64,000 nt of DNA from Tetrastigma voinierianum (taxonomy: Eukaryota; Streptophyta; Magnoliopsida; Vitales; Vitaceae): NCBI GenBank assembly GCA_016808115.1, contig JAEQBH010006819.1, positions 1 to 64,000 of the forward strand, in the 5' to 3' direction. Shown here piece by piece: positions 1-11,315 of this stretch (positions are counted from its first letter, which is position 1; each line of letters begins with the position of its first letter). The position numbers and the translations under genes are program-made. The notes beneath the pieces were generated by a model, which worked only from the letters and a program-made list of their open reading frames with translations, ran no database searches and was not told the DNA's origin.

Positions 1-689
1 TATAAATAAATTATAAAGTTGGGCTTCTCTGATTACAGTGTACATAGAAGTATATATATTCAAATTCTTTGTGCAATCCAATCCACCAACTCTTAGTTTT
101 AAACTAATCCAAACTTCACTTTTGGGTAAAGTCAATAACTCTTTATTGACAAGGCCACTGCTGATTTTTTCTCCATGAGACCTAAAACACTTTTAGACAC
201 TTTTGGACTTGGGTCGCGGAGTCACCAATGTGGTCAAACCAGCCATAGGGCCGAGAAAATAAAGCAATGAGCTAAAAGAATAGGAAGCGAAGTTGTTTCT
301 GTCATCCAGAGTAATCACACGAACATCTTTCCGTATTTTAGGCATGACTTTCTCTCTAGATGTCCATATAAGACGATTTTTGAAGGTGTAAAAAGCTAAG
401 AGGTGTGGCTACAATTCATCTATTGATCACTTTCTCGATCTTCATATGATCTTCTTGTGTGCAAATTTTTACAAAAATAAATTACAAAAAAAAATTATAC
501 TTTGTGCCAAACACCTGAATGCAAAAAAAACAACAAATCTTAACCAAAAACACCATACAATTACTTGACCCTTTAAAAAGAAATTCCATACATTCAAACA
601 TTCATCAATATATAACAATTATACATCAACAAGATTATCAAATAATGCAAGAATGCCCACATACACATTAATATGCATATACACATAGA
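1..689. other. Left edge, probably internal DNA of an LTR element; no gene seen
   Basis: This AT-rich stretch lies on the internal side of the primer-binding site at 690-703, so it should be the 5' internal region of a minus-strand LTR retrotransposon that continues off the left edge. All six frames are broken by stops and I recognise no gag or pol motif. It could also be flanking DNA if the element is truncated. Confidence 0.35.
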
Positions 690-703
690 CCGCTCTGATA
701 CCA
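690..703 (-). other. Primer-binding site, initiator tRNA-Met type
   Basis: On the minus strand this reads TGGTATCAGAGCGG, matching the 3' end of plant initiator tRNA-Met, the usual minus-strand primer of plant LTR retrotransposons. Two bases separate it from TGAAGG at 706, which reversed gives an LTR end in ...CCTTCA. The site sets the element on the minus strand with its 5' LTR to the right. Confidence 0.7.
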
Positions 704-705
704 AA

Positions 706-2106
706 TGAAGGTTTTTAAAGTTCAAAACAAAAGTTTGCATTGAAGATTTTGGTCCGATAAATTTTAAAAATTAATAAAAACTCTCTTTACGATCCTATAG
801 TACATGCATACAAAACAACAAACAATAAAGAATAATTACCTCAATAAAATTAAGGAGATTTTCTGGCAAGTAGGGTTGACAATTCAAAATCCTTTTATTT
901 TTAATTTTTTCTATTTTCCATGATCTTCCAAGCCTTTCCTCTTCACTACAGGGTACGTGTGGGCGTACAAATTAACAAAGGTTTTGTTTTTAGAACTCTT
1001 GATATTCTCAACACATGAGATCAAGAGGGTTAGATGGAGGCAAAAAAAAATGAACCTCTTTCTCTTTTTTTATCACTCCTTGGCCTTTAGGGTTTTGCCT
1101 CTATTTATATGCCTTGAATTGATCTGACCATTGGATCAGAAGTGGCATATTTAAATATTGAATTAAAAATTAATTCAAATTAAGTGACAAAAAATAAATA
1201 GGATTAATTTCTCAAATTAACCGTTTCATCCATATAATGTTACTATTAATTAATTAATTAACATTTAATTATCTAATAATTACTACATAGAGACACTCAT
1301 AAACAATTTCTCTTTACAACTATGCCTTCAAGGATTTCTTTGTTAATTTAATCTGTACGGTGTTTTTACAAAGGCAGGGACCTATGGACTGTAATTCCAA
1401 GCTCCAATAAATTTGAAATTAATTAGCTCTTTAATCAATTAATCTAATTTATTAGTTCCGATATTCCACTAAAAATTTGAAGCTGAGCTACTTGTAATTA
1501 CGGAATAATTGCGATATTGATACTCAGCGTCAGTGATATGATCATTACATGTAATTCAATCCTCCAAAATTGGTCCATCATTAGAGCTAGGTGAAATTAC
1601 CGTTTTACCCCTCTAGTAATATCTTTATCCTTAAGTTCTGTCATTCAATAGTGACAGGTTAATTTATAAACACAGTATAAATTAGAGCGCTCAATTCCGA
1701 GTGCAAAGAACTAATTATCCGCTTCCTTCAAGAAGGGTTTGTATTCCATATCTGTAGGACATGTTCCCAGTCACCTACTCAATGGGCCTCCAAGACATAA
1801 ATATTAGGCTTGTCTTAGGACATACTATAACCTATGAATCAAAAGGCCTTATTGAAATAGACAGGAGTCCATGGCTACTATGTATTAAGATCAATCTGCA
1901 TATGATCATCTAGTGATACAGTTTAAACTCTTAATTGTAACGGTATATTATTTAAGAGTTTAATCCATGTCTGGTCCTATCCTATGTAATTAGATTACAT
2001 AAAGCACCTCCATTTTAATGTCACTACATCGGTAATCAGATGAATACTTTGCATTCTTAATGTTCGATGGGCGTACTAGTAGTATTATAGATCAAAAAGA
2101 TCCCTG
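706..2106 (-). mobile_element. Probable 5' LTR of a minus-strand retrotransposon
   Basis: The left border is set by the PBS next to it. The block is AT-rich, non-coding and has the texture of a plant LTR. The right border is uncertain: I placed it where a different repeat begins near 2107. No second copy is present, so neither a TSD nor an LTR pair can be tested. The superfamily is not certain; a Copia-like LTR is my impression only. Confidence 0.45.
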
Positions 2107-2490
2107 CTGATTTACTCTTGATGAGTGCAAAACTCATCTATGTTTGAGTTCATTTCACATGCTATTTTGTGAATTTTTATATCCATATTCATGTAAAACT
2201 CATAAAATTTCCTCTAAACTTGTAGTTTTGTAGGATTATTGATGAAAAGCAAGTGATTTAGCGAAATGAGCAATATGTTTCCAAAGAAGAGTCAAGCGAG
2301 GTACTTGATAGCCCTTTGGAAGATAAATTTTTCTGTACCATATGGAACATCAAATGGTTCAAATTTGCTCATGGCTTCATTCTACATTCAAAGAGCTTTC
2401 CAACGAGTACTCACACGCTCAAATCCGACTTAAAATGAAGAAGTTATGGCTAACAAAGTTGGAGAAAAGCGAGTTGTTGTCCAGAAACTT

Positions 2491-2580
2491 AGTCGCGACC
2501 AGGAAATTGTGTTGCAACCAGAAAACTTGGTCGCGACCTAAAAAAAATTGTGGCAACTAGTTTTCTGTTTTGCGACCAAA
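2491..2580. repeat. Cluster of GTCGCGACC palindromes
   Basis: Two near-perfect palindromes (GTCGCGACC at 2492-2500 and GGTCGCGACC at 2529-2538) and decayed partners (gttgcaacc near 2511, tgcgacc near 2571) lie within 90 bp. The decayed copies differ by CpG-type changes. See the finding on family-specific palindromes in LTRs. Confidence 0.6.
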
Positions 2581-2654
2581 AACGTTGGAGAAACCTAAAA
2601 AAGGCCGAAAATTGATTATTTTGACCTAATTTTCGCCCCATTCACCCTAGGACC

Positions 2655-2663
2655 ATATATATA
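2655..2663 (+). promoter_or_regulatory. Candidate LTR TATA box
   Basis: CCATATATATACTTG follows CCCTAGGA and is followed about 40 bp later by a leader-like stretch. The position fits the TATA box of an LTR promoter. It rests on sequence alone, and AT-rich DNA gives many chance matches. Confidence 0.35.
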
Positions 2664-3480
2664 CTTGTTTTAGATAAAGGGGCGACGGGAAGATTGGAGA
2701 GCCTCTCATAGGGTTTCTCTCTCTAGGCCCCGCCCCATTTTTCCGGTTTTTACGCGGATTGCGGTTGTTTAGATTTTAGAGTAGTTTTAGAGCAGATTTT
2801 ATTTAATTGAAGAGATTTGGTCATGTGCGACGATTCGAGTTTCACTAAGGTTGACAAGATTGAAGCTAAAAATGCAGATTTCTCTATTGCCCATTTCTTA
2901 GATTTTCTTTACTTGATTTTATTTTTAATAGATCTTAGAGTAGTTTTAGAGCAGATTTTTATTTCTATTGAAGAGATTTAGATCTTGTATTTAGATATTC
3001 GAGATTTATTTGCATTGGCCCGAAGATTTAAGCTCAAATATGGATTTTCTCTTCTTGTCTCTTGATTTCTTTCTTCATTTTCTTACTTTTTGTTTGATTG
3101 GTGATGATTGGAATCCAGTAATGGAACATTAAACACCCTCTAGAGGTGGGGATTAATTGTTGAACATTCAGATTTGCAGTTTTTCAGTTATTTTGTGGGT
3201 TTGAAAACTGAATTTATATAATTGGTATTATTCATATAATTAACTGTTCAGAATATTAGTAGCTTATACCAAAAGAGCTGTATCTTTGCTCGATTTCCGG
3301 GAGAGGCCTACGGTGACCGCGGAGATGGAGATTCACGAGTAAAGCGATAGCACAGGGGTATGTTGGTAATATCTTGGAACTAATGAACTCACGAAAAATT
3401 ACTTTGATAGATCACTAATTTACTCATGGTGTGAGGATTGATTAGATGATGTATCCAATTTAGTTGATAGAGGTTTCTCC

Positions 3481-3942
3481 TTAGTCGATGAAAGGATCTT
3501 GATCGTGTAAACCAAAGATCCTAATCAAAGGAGATAGAAAATTTTTATTAGATTTGAGGACGAGATACCATTGTGGAAGGCTTGCATTATCACATACATG
3601 GAGGCGAATTCTTGAGTCTTGAGAAATGGTTGTGAAGTATTGAAAAAGAAAAGCAATCAATCTTGAGAGTGACAAATTTTACAGTAGCTATTTAGACCCA
3701 TTTGTCACGAAAGAATATGGATCTCACTTTAGTGAAATGTATGGTGCCAAATCAAGCTATACTACATTGCTCTTGGACAACGGTCTTATGCGTTAAGCAA
3801 GCAGATGGGACTACGATTACTTGAGAATGTGAGCATTGCTTAGCAAGTCATTATCATTAATGTTTTCTTTAAGGATACTAACATCAATAAAAATTATGTT
3901 TTAGACATTCCCTCTGAAAGCCTATGATTGTTTTTTTTTAAA
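3481..3942. other. Intergenic stretch, nothing recognised
   Basis: The stretch between the LTR-like relic and the minisatellite is AT-rich. I see no coding motif, LTR border or tandem structure. The 64-codon minus frame near 3481-3675 resembles nothing I know. Confidence 0.4.
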
Positions 3943-4425
3943 AGTCCAGATATGGTTGTTGCCTTACCGGCATCCTAAAAGTCCATATATGGTTGTTGTC
4001 CAACTAGCACCTAAAAAAGTCCAGATATGGTTGTTGCCCTACTGACATCTAAAAACGTCCGGATATGGTTGTTGTACTGCTGGCTCCTAAAAAAGTCGGA
4101 TATGGTTTACCTCTTGTGTATATCCAGGTCAAAATATGGTTATTTGTCTATTAGCCTAAAGTCGGATATGGTTGTTGCCTTCTTACGACATCTAAACGTC
4201 GAATATGGTTGTTGTCTGGCGGCATCAAAAAATTCGGATATGGTTGTTGCCCTACTGGCATCTAAAATTGTCCAAATATGGTTGTCCCGCTGGCATCTAA
4301 AAAGTTCCAAATATAGTTGTTGCCCTACTGGCATCTAAAAAAGTCCAGATATGGTTGTTGTCCGGTTGGAATTTTTAAAATAAGAAAAAGAGGTAAGAAA
4401 TCCAGCTATGGTTGATGCCCTCCTG
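3943..4425. repeat. Minisatellite, about 12-13 copies of a 37-39 bp unit
   Basis: The unit reads roughly GTCCAGATATGGTTGTTG, then CCCTACTGGCATCTAAAAA. Copies start near 3943, 3981, 4018, 4057, 4095, 4160, 4195, 4231, 4270, 4306, 4345 and 4400, with substitutions, small indels and one disrupted copy near 4120. The array lies just beyond the 3' end of the decayed gag-like gene at 4599-7130 and may belong to that element's 3' internal region, where plant LTR elements often carry tandem repeats. The open frames across it are by-products of the repeat. Confidence 0.85.
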
Positions 4426-4598
4426 AGATTTTTTTATCAACCATAGTTTTTGTCTCACTAAGTATCTTGTATTCCATTAAAATGCATTAGAAAGCGCCAA
4501 GGATTACAAGGATTAATACTCATACTGATGGCAAAATAGCAGCCCATGTAAAATTATCTCCAAAATAGAAAAAACTAACATAGGGGAAGAAGTCATCT

Positions 4599-7130
4599 CT
4601 ATTCATCTACCATGACGTCCTCTACAGGATCCTTCGCCGCTTTGCTCAGATGCGCCTCTACAACCTTGACTTCAATGGCCGTTGGGGATGGGGGGCTTCC
4701 GAGATTCACAAAGAATTCTAGAGGAAGTGGGTCGGTGGAGTTAGTCATGCCATCCGGAATCCTTGGCAGGTCACCGCGGATGTTGTGTTTGAGAGCACAT
4801 CGTCCGTAGCTGTAGGCAAAAATCTGCTCCAGGGCTTTCTGGCAGTCTTCCTCTAGGGCTTCCTTATCCTTGCTCGCTTGGGAATGCATAGAAGACACCT
4901 CATCTTTGGATGCCTCAAGCTCCAGCTGAGCGTTCGCTCAATGATGAGCTGCTGACCTCGGCATCTAACCTATGCCGCTTCTTCCTCCGCCCGGTACGCG
5001 AGGCTTCTCGAGGCCACTGGAAGCGGGTCATCCTCCTCCCTTGCCTTGGCATCACCTACTGTTGCGATTGTCAAACGAGCCACCTTAGCTTCTTGCTTGG
5101 CCTCGTCCCTTTCTTTTTCTGCGCGTTGAATCTTTTTCGCACTGGCTTTGGCCTCTTGCTTCCAATGTTTTGACTTGGATTCTGCTTTGTGAAGCATCCT
5201 AGGCCTAGTGCTTGAAGCGTGCATTTGGGCATAAACCGCGGACTTCTTGGCGTCATCTAGCAGGGATTGAAACTCCCTATGTTGTGACCATATTCAAATA
5301 AAATGTAGCGACTTGAAAGAGAAAAGTTATAATAAGATTACTACGCAGAACTAGTGATCAAATACTAAAAAGTAGCATGTACCAGCTCGGCTGAACGGTG
5401 AAAGTTGTGGTTGCAGATAAGAATCCTGTCCTCAACCACCGACTGGAAAGCCTCCTTATTCATATAAACGGGGAAAGGGATGGAGTATTGCTCGGGTGCG
5501 GGCATGGTGATGCTTATGAGTAATAAGGATGAGAATTGGCTCATATCTTGTCGGAGCTTTACCTAGTGGAAGGGTCTCCAGCGATTGGATGATCTCTAAA
5601 CGCACCCTCTAAGTCTGCGACAACCATTCCTGACTGGGGTGGACCTCGTGTGGAGGAACATATGTGCTTAGCGACCGCCAGTTGTGGCCTTTTTCGGCTA
5701 GACTCGGTACTACGGGGCAGGGGCGGGAGGCGGAGGCCGGCGGCTACCCCTGACAAAGCTCCCTCTCCAATGTTTTCAACATTGGAAAACCCCCCCAATC
5801 GGGATCCTCTCCTCTAAAGGTGCATCACCTCACTAGGAACGCTTTCCAAGACCAGCTGATCACTGAAGGCTCGATCAGGCGAGTCCCTTCACAATTATTA
5901 CGATCATTCTGGGCACGTTCGCCAGTGAAGATCGCTGGATGCTTCCGATCGGATAAGGGAATGGTCGCTAGGAACCCAGCGACTTACACATCCATGCGGC
6001 AAAGCCCGATATGAAATAGACATTTCCTCTTCCTCGGCGGGCTCAGCGGCAGTACACCCCTCTAAGTCACCAAAGTCCTCTAACACGGTGTCGGTGCCTT
6101 GCTTTTAGGAGCCACACAGTTATTCCCATTTCTTAACTTTTCGGACCCGGGAGGCAAGCGAACTTTAGGTGAGCGTCCCGGAAAACCTCACTAAGGCCCC
6201 TGTGGCAGCCTCCATTTGATCTTCGGCGGCGGTTACATGAGGAAGGCTGCAGGCTGCGACTTACGGTCGGCAAGAACGAAGTGCTCTCTTTAAACGAGCT
6301 ATGCGGGCAATGAGCAAGGAACGATGGGGATGATGTAGGGAAAGACACAGACAACCAACTCCCGCAAGTTCCTCGCCATCAACAAAAGTTCATGGTTGCG
6401 CTCTACCTTTGTTGTCTCCAGTAGCCGTCTAATGTTCTCTAGGCCAGCCTTCTTAATCTAATTGACTAGCTGACCATGCCTGCTCTTACTTGGATAGCAT
6501 CAGAAAAACGGACATGTGTCAACACAAAGAACGTGGGTTACCACTGAACTAAGACCAATCTGGGAACACAAGAGACTGATTCATATCAAAAGGAAGCCCT
6601 TAAGAGCCAGGCATCTTGTACCATAGGCCCTTAGCCAGGATAACCCCCTTTGCCTCCGTCTTGGGGGAATCAGGGAGCCCTATTACTAATTGTAGTCGGG
6701 GACTATGGGACGACATAGACAGCTGGCCCCTAGTCCCCAACTTCAATGTAATGACAAAACATATCTCTACCAGTGAGATATCCGACTAGTAAAGAGAGTT
6801 AAGCACACCGGAACTCATTAAAATCCGAATAACGTTCAGGTGAATAAGTGTAGGAGGCCAGTGGCGTGCGGGAGTGCTTACCAACAACAAAGCGAGCGAA
6901 GTTCGAGTTGTGAACCTCTGGGTGAAACCGGTGTTATTTGCCTGTCTCACAGTGGAGAAAGTCGGTCCATTAGAAAATTCTAGGCTAACGCCTTCGAGGA
7001 CTCCGCAGAAGGACCTTCGTTCCTCCACGGACATAGAAGCCGTAAGGCTGCTCGCAGTAGGAGACTCCCGATTGGAACCCCTCCTACGCCCAACTTGACT
7101 AGTGGAAGTCTCCTCTTGACCTCTCGACAT
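4599..7130 (-). pseudogene. Decayed retrotransposon gag-like protein of unknown function, with intron
   Basis: The start is the ATG at 7128-7130 (MSRGQEETSTSQVGRRRGSN...). Further pieces lie in shifting frames: SPTASSLTASMSVEERRSFC, GLPDSPKTEAKGVILAKGLW (about 6600-6710), acidic EEEEMSISYRALPHG (near 6000), MPAPEQYSIPFPVYMNKEAF (about 5410-5510), a Lys/Glu-rich coiled coil (5224-4970, KHWKQEAKASAKKIQRAEKE) and a C-terminus ending ...VEDVMVDE before a stop at 4599. A GT...AG intron of about 108 bp (5283-5390 on the plus-strand scale) separates ...HRSAEL from EFQSLLDDAKK; joining it in frame needs a 1-nt adjustment. From memory, proteins of this type recur in woody dicot genomes as unnamed transposon proteins; their function is not known to me. 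Several frameshifts make the copy dead. Confidence 0.65.
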
Positions 7131-7908
7131 TCTATAGGAAAAAAAAAGGGATCAACTCAAGGATATCTTAGTGAAACGATAATAGGACCAAAACCCTAGT
7201 TGAGGAGCTTTCCAAAAACTATTGGGGCACACCCAAGAATGAGTACACCCCAAAACATTGTGTATAGTTCCTTCGTCGGAACCTTATTGATGACTGAAGA
7301 ACATGCATTCAAGGTGAGTCCAAAACAGAACTAACACAAACAAAACAATCCGTACAAGAAAAAGTGGAAGCAAAGCAAAGGAAAAACCCACCAGGAGTTC
7401 GAAAATGGTTTGAAACCTTGAGCGACTGCTTATGCAAACCTTGAGTATTGCGGATGCTCAGGTTTTTAGGAGAATTCTGAGTGACAATCAAGAAATTAGC
7501 TTTTGGATCCCTGCCCCTATATAGGGTAAGGCACGAACAGGCACATTAAATGTGCCAACAGACCAAACCAAATATCGAGAAATGTGCCCTTCACACCCCA
7601 CGCTTGGTCTTCACAAGGCGTTTGAAAGCATAGACCTTTAAACCGCATAAACATAATTGTAAGAACCCAACCCATTGGGGCTATCAATCAAGGCCGCGAT
7701 AGATGGGCAGTGCATCATTTGCCAGGCAACTCTCAATGGGCATTTGAGACGGCACGGGCCGTGCAGTGAGGAACCTAAAGAGAGAACCATCTTTGAAAAT
7801 TTTGAAAATACCTTAACAACCATTAAGGTTTCTCATAAGCGATCTTCGGCGTTGGCCGCGCGCGCACCGCAGGTGACCCAATTGGCGGGTCCGAACCGGA
7901 TCTGGGAT
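7131..7908 (-). other. Leader between PBS and gag-like gene
   Basis: This is the untranslated region between the primer-binding site and the ATG at 7130 on the minus strand. No coding match was seen; frames of 60-85 codons here are unsupported. Confidence 0.45.
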
Positions 7909-7920
7909 GCTCTGATACCA
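7909..7920 (-). other. Primer-binding site, initiator tRNA-Met type
   Basis: On the minus strand this reads TGGTATCAGAGC. It lies 7 bases inside the LTR end at 7928 (...GCTACA when reversed). It fixes the element as minus-strand with its 5' LTR on the right. Confidence 0.8.
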
Positions 7921-7927
7921 CTTAAAA

Positions 7928-9920
7928 TGTAGCAAACCTCGAGCCCGACCCAACCCGATTGGTAGATCAGGGTAAACACAGGGATGCCCAACCAAACCGT
8001 TAATCAAATACATTTATTAATATAAACTGTTGAGTTATAAATCTTTGCGAGCGATTTCAATTGAAAACCCGTAAGCATTTACAAATTCAGTACCAATTCC
8101 TTTACAAAATATGCATTTTAACAAAATGCACTATGCAGGTTTACAACATAATATCAAAATCATATTGAATATAGGTACAAAAATAATTTGGAGTTGAACT
8201 CCTTTTGTTTACAAAACAGTATGTCGTATGCTTTCAAAAAATGGTGAGGATGCATGTGACGAAGCATATTAAGTAGAACTACGAATATTTCCTGAGCTCC
8301 CTCGACCTTGGGTAAAACTTAATCCTTTGCCATATCACTTTCGGTAGCTAGCATTGATAAAACAATACACCAAGAATTTTTCATGCTTATTGGTTCTATC
8401 TGATTCTACATTCCGTTTGATTCAATACAAATCATGAATTTATCAAAATAATGCCTTTATACAATGTCTATGTATAATGTAAAAGACACTTATACAATTA
8501 CACTTTAATATCATTCTTCGTTTTTCGATTTGCGATTTCACATATGACTATAGAGTCAACATTCACGACAGATTCAGTTGGTGAATCCTATCCTGTTTGT
8601 CATTCAGTAGCAATGTGATTTCACATTCAATATTACAATCTCACATATGACTATAGAAGTTAACATTCTGACAGATTGATTTAGTGATCTTGTCATGTTT
8701 GTGCCATTGTTAGTAATGTGATCTCACATTGAAAAAATACGGTTACCTTCATGGCAAATTCAGTTGGTGAATCTCGTCATGTTGGTCATTCAATAATACA
8801 TTTCAAATCAATTTACTCTCATGTAGTAAATTCACATATAGTTCAAATACACTAACACATGCAGATATTTGACAAACATTTTGAATACTAATAATTCAAT
8901 TCAATATATATGTATATATTTCACAAATAGAACTTGAAATGGGAATTGAGTTGCTGGAAGCATCGGTACTGGTACCACTTTGATAGGTACCGATACCAGT
9001 CCTTCACTGTGAATGGGTACCAGTACCACTTTGATTGGTACCGGTACCACTTCCCCTCAGCACAATGGGTACCGGTACCCTTTCGCAGGTTCTACTTAGA
9101 AATGGCAGATTTTGCCATTTCTCACCCATATTTCTTCAATAAACCTCCTCAAATCCATCCTACATCAAAATCCACCATGGAATCCACCCAAAACAACTCC
9201 AAAAGTGGTTTAGCACCAATAAAAACCCCTTTTTCTTAAGTTAGGGCTTTTCCCCAAAATCAAAATCACAAAAAAGTGAAGTTAGGGTTTGTGTTCATAC
9301 CTTGAATCTCTTTAAATATTCTCTTGTAGGTTGCTTGATCTCTTAGAAGCAAGAAGTGGGAAGAAATCCCACCTAGAACTGTCTTTCCCAGGCCTAGCCT
9401 CTTACTCCCATTTTCCTTTCTTCTCTCCCAGCGTGTTTGCCAATGAGCACCCTTGAGCCACCTTTGGTCTTAATCCCATTTAAGTGTAGGCCATGTTTGG
9501 CGAAACACCCTGAAATTCCACTTCTCCTTTTTTTCTCCATTTTGGTAACTGAGCACATGTTCCTTAAAGCCTTGTTTGGCTTACCAAAGCCCTTTTCTTT
9601 TTTTGAGTTAGTTCTCCCAATTTATATGTAGCCCATTTCATTTTATTTTCAATCTCCATATTTGCCAGACATATAAGCTTATTTACAATTGACCCTTAGG
9701 TCCTCATTTTACAATTTCCAAAATTGCATTTTTTCACTTAGGTTAATTTTCGGGTTCAATCAATTCTCATTTAGCATATAATATTTAATCATATGTTCAC
9801 ATATTCATTTCATTCACAGTGTCGGTTTTCCCGAGAAAAACCCAAGTTGGGCTCAATTTATACCTATAATATATAATAATTTTTATTATAAAAATTATAG
9901 GGTATTTTTGGGGCGTTACA
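7928..9920 (-). mobile_element. 5' LTR (about 2.0 kb), TGTAACGCCCC family
   Basis: In the sense direction it starts TGTAACGCCCCAAAAATACC (right end, 9920) and ends ...GGTTTGCTACA (7928), next to the PBS. It holds a GGTACC-rich segment (8964-9081). Its start resembles that of the solo LTR at 15227-17924, which also carries GGTACC repeats, so the two belong to related families. The right flank runs into the remains of another element. Confidence 0.75.
8964..9081. repeat. GGTACC palindrome cluster inside LTR
   Basis: Within about 120 bp there are five GGTACC sites plus variants (GGTACT, GATACC, AGTACC), in the pattern TGGGTACCAGTACCACTTTG repeated about three times with a period of 37-40 bp. 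The same kind of cluster is present at 16964-17099 in a related LTR. Confidence 0.75.
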
Positions 9921-11180
9921 GGCTATTCCCTTAGCTGGCATACACATAAAGAATGCAAGATAAAAAGTTCAGAGCATAACTATGCCCAAAAACCAAATCT
10001 TATTAAAATATAGGCATCAGGGGTTACACAGAAACAAAAATCGCAGCGTCGAACAACCATGGTAGGCCCATTGCAAATCTAGTTAGAGTAGTTGTACTAG
10101 GCTAATTATCAAAGGAAACGAGAGCAAAGAGAAAGAAAAAAAGTGGAAGAAAAAGAAGAATCTGAAATATAATGTTTGAGAACTCCTCTCATCTTAGCAA
10201 CAAACCTCGACTGCTGCGACTCTAGAGGGCACCGAGACATGGGGGCACCTAGCCCTAGAAAGAACCTTGGAAGATGGGAATTGGCACAATCAGGCTCCAC
10301 ACTTGGGACATCTGGTAGGCCAACACAAGTGTCGTTCTAAAACACACAATATCCACTAGCGACTAATAGCTGGAGGAATTTTTGAAAGCCTACCTCCATA
10401 ACTTCTCAAACTTCATCGACCTATAGATGCGGGTGATGGAGGAAATCACAATGGGGCAAAGCTTTGTGCAACGAAAGAGGAATATGTTGGCAACTTTAGG
10501 GACCTCGGAGATTCACCCTGATATATACAAGGGAGGAGCCTCAAGAGGCACATTGAATGAACCATCGAGATACCACGCGCATTGATAACCTATGATTCTT
10601 CATACTTGAGTCTCGAAACATAGTATTTTTCCTAAAAGAGATAATCTTCTAGTTAAAGAAAAAAAGGGGCATTGTGAGCTCTGGCCTTTGGGCCCTGGGT
10701 CCACTACTCAATGAGCCCGGCCCGCTGCGCGGGCTCGCCACCTAGCTTTGCATCATGTAGTGTGGCCAGAGCCTGCGTGTCGACCCATGTGGGGGAACAA
10801 CCACATGGGAGAGTTTTTAAACATTGTCTGGGGTTCCGAGTCCCCTACCTAGCCATCCTATTGCATATGGGAAGTTCGTTGTGGATAATATAAAAAAGAT
10901 ATTTATCCACGGATCTCCTAGTATCCAAATTTGATACGTCTCAAAAGCATGAGTCCTTAATAAAGGGAGGTGGTCATGATGATAAGGAAGAAAGATCTGG
11001 GCCGTGGGATTGTCTTTCCTACCTCGTAAGGGGAAAATTTGAAGTATAAAGGAAGACTCTTCACTTGAAATGTGTGCCAACTCAGCTACTTGTGACTTTT
11101 TTTTTCTTCTTTTCAGCCACTTTTTCTTGACTTAATCATCGGAGCGGGCGGCCGTCGCCGTCGGACCCCCGTTTTGCGAG
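9921..11180 (+). mobile_element. 3' end of a plus-strand LTR element: internal DNA, polypurine tract, LTR
   Basis: A polypurine tract (AAAGAAAAAAAGGGGCA, 10655-10671) precedes TGTGAGCTCTGGCC at 10673, the classic junction of internal DNA and 3' LTR. The LTR is short, with a GC-rich start and a CGGACCCCCGTTTTGC segment near its right end, as I recall from some plant Ty3/gypsy LTRs. 9921-10654 is its 3' internal part with no readable gene. The right border (about 11180) is uncertain and no left LTR exists here, so the element is truncated, probably by the neighbouring LTR. Confidence 0.5.
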
Positions 11181-11298
11181 TTTATGCTGTGTGTCATTGG
11201 ATTCCCACAGGTCAAGCGATCAATGTTTGTAACCATTAATCTAAGTACTTTTAGTAAAAATACTTTCAAAAAACATATTAGCTTTAAAATGGTGCTTT

Positions 11299-11315
11299 CA
11301 CTACAAGAAAATAGG
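11299..11315 (+). mobile_element. CACTA (En/Spm) transposon 5' terminus
   Basis: CACTACAAGAAAATAGG is a textbook plant CACTA terminal inverted repeat. It is followed by short subterminal repeats around gacatatat (11322-11575), as expected next to a CACTA end. The preceding TTT could be one half of a 3-bp target duplication. No opposite terminus was found in the window. A decayed CACTA transposase starts at 63474 in the same orientation. Confidence 0.6.

Larger units (their letters stand above)
2107..3480 (+). mobile_element. LTR-like relic with TATA box and TCGCGA palindromes
   Basis: The unit opens near TGATGAGTGCAAAACTC and contains, in order, an inverted copy of the 'CCATAACTT' module (2383-2451), a GTCGCGACC cluster (2491-2580), a TATA box (2655-2663) and a leader-like stretch with CTCTCTCTAGG. 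This order resembles the promoter half of a plant gypsy LTR. A 72-codon frame at 2342-2560 runs through the module and palindromes and is not a gene. Both borders are estimates and no TSD was found. Confidence 0.4.
4440..9920 (-). mobile_element. 3'-truncated LTR retrotransposon with gag-like gene, PBS and 5' LTR
   Basis: Read on the minus strand the order is 5' LTR (7928-9920), PBS (7909-7920), leader (7131-7908), then a long broken gene (7130-4599). No pol domains and no 3' LTR are visible, so the copy is either truncated on the left or a large non-autonomous element that never carried pol. The left border is a guess, set between the gene end and the minisatellite. Confidence 0.65.
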
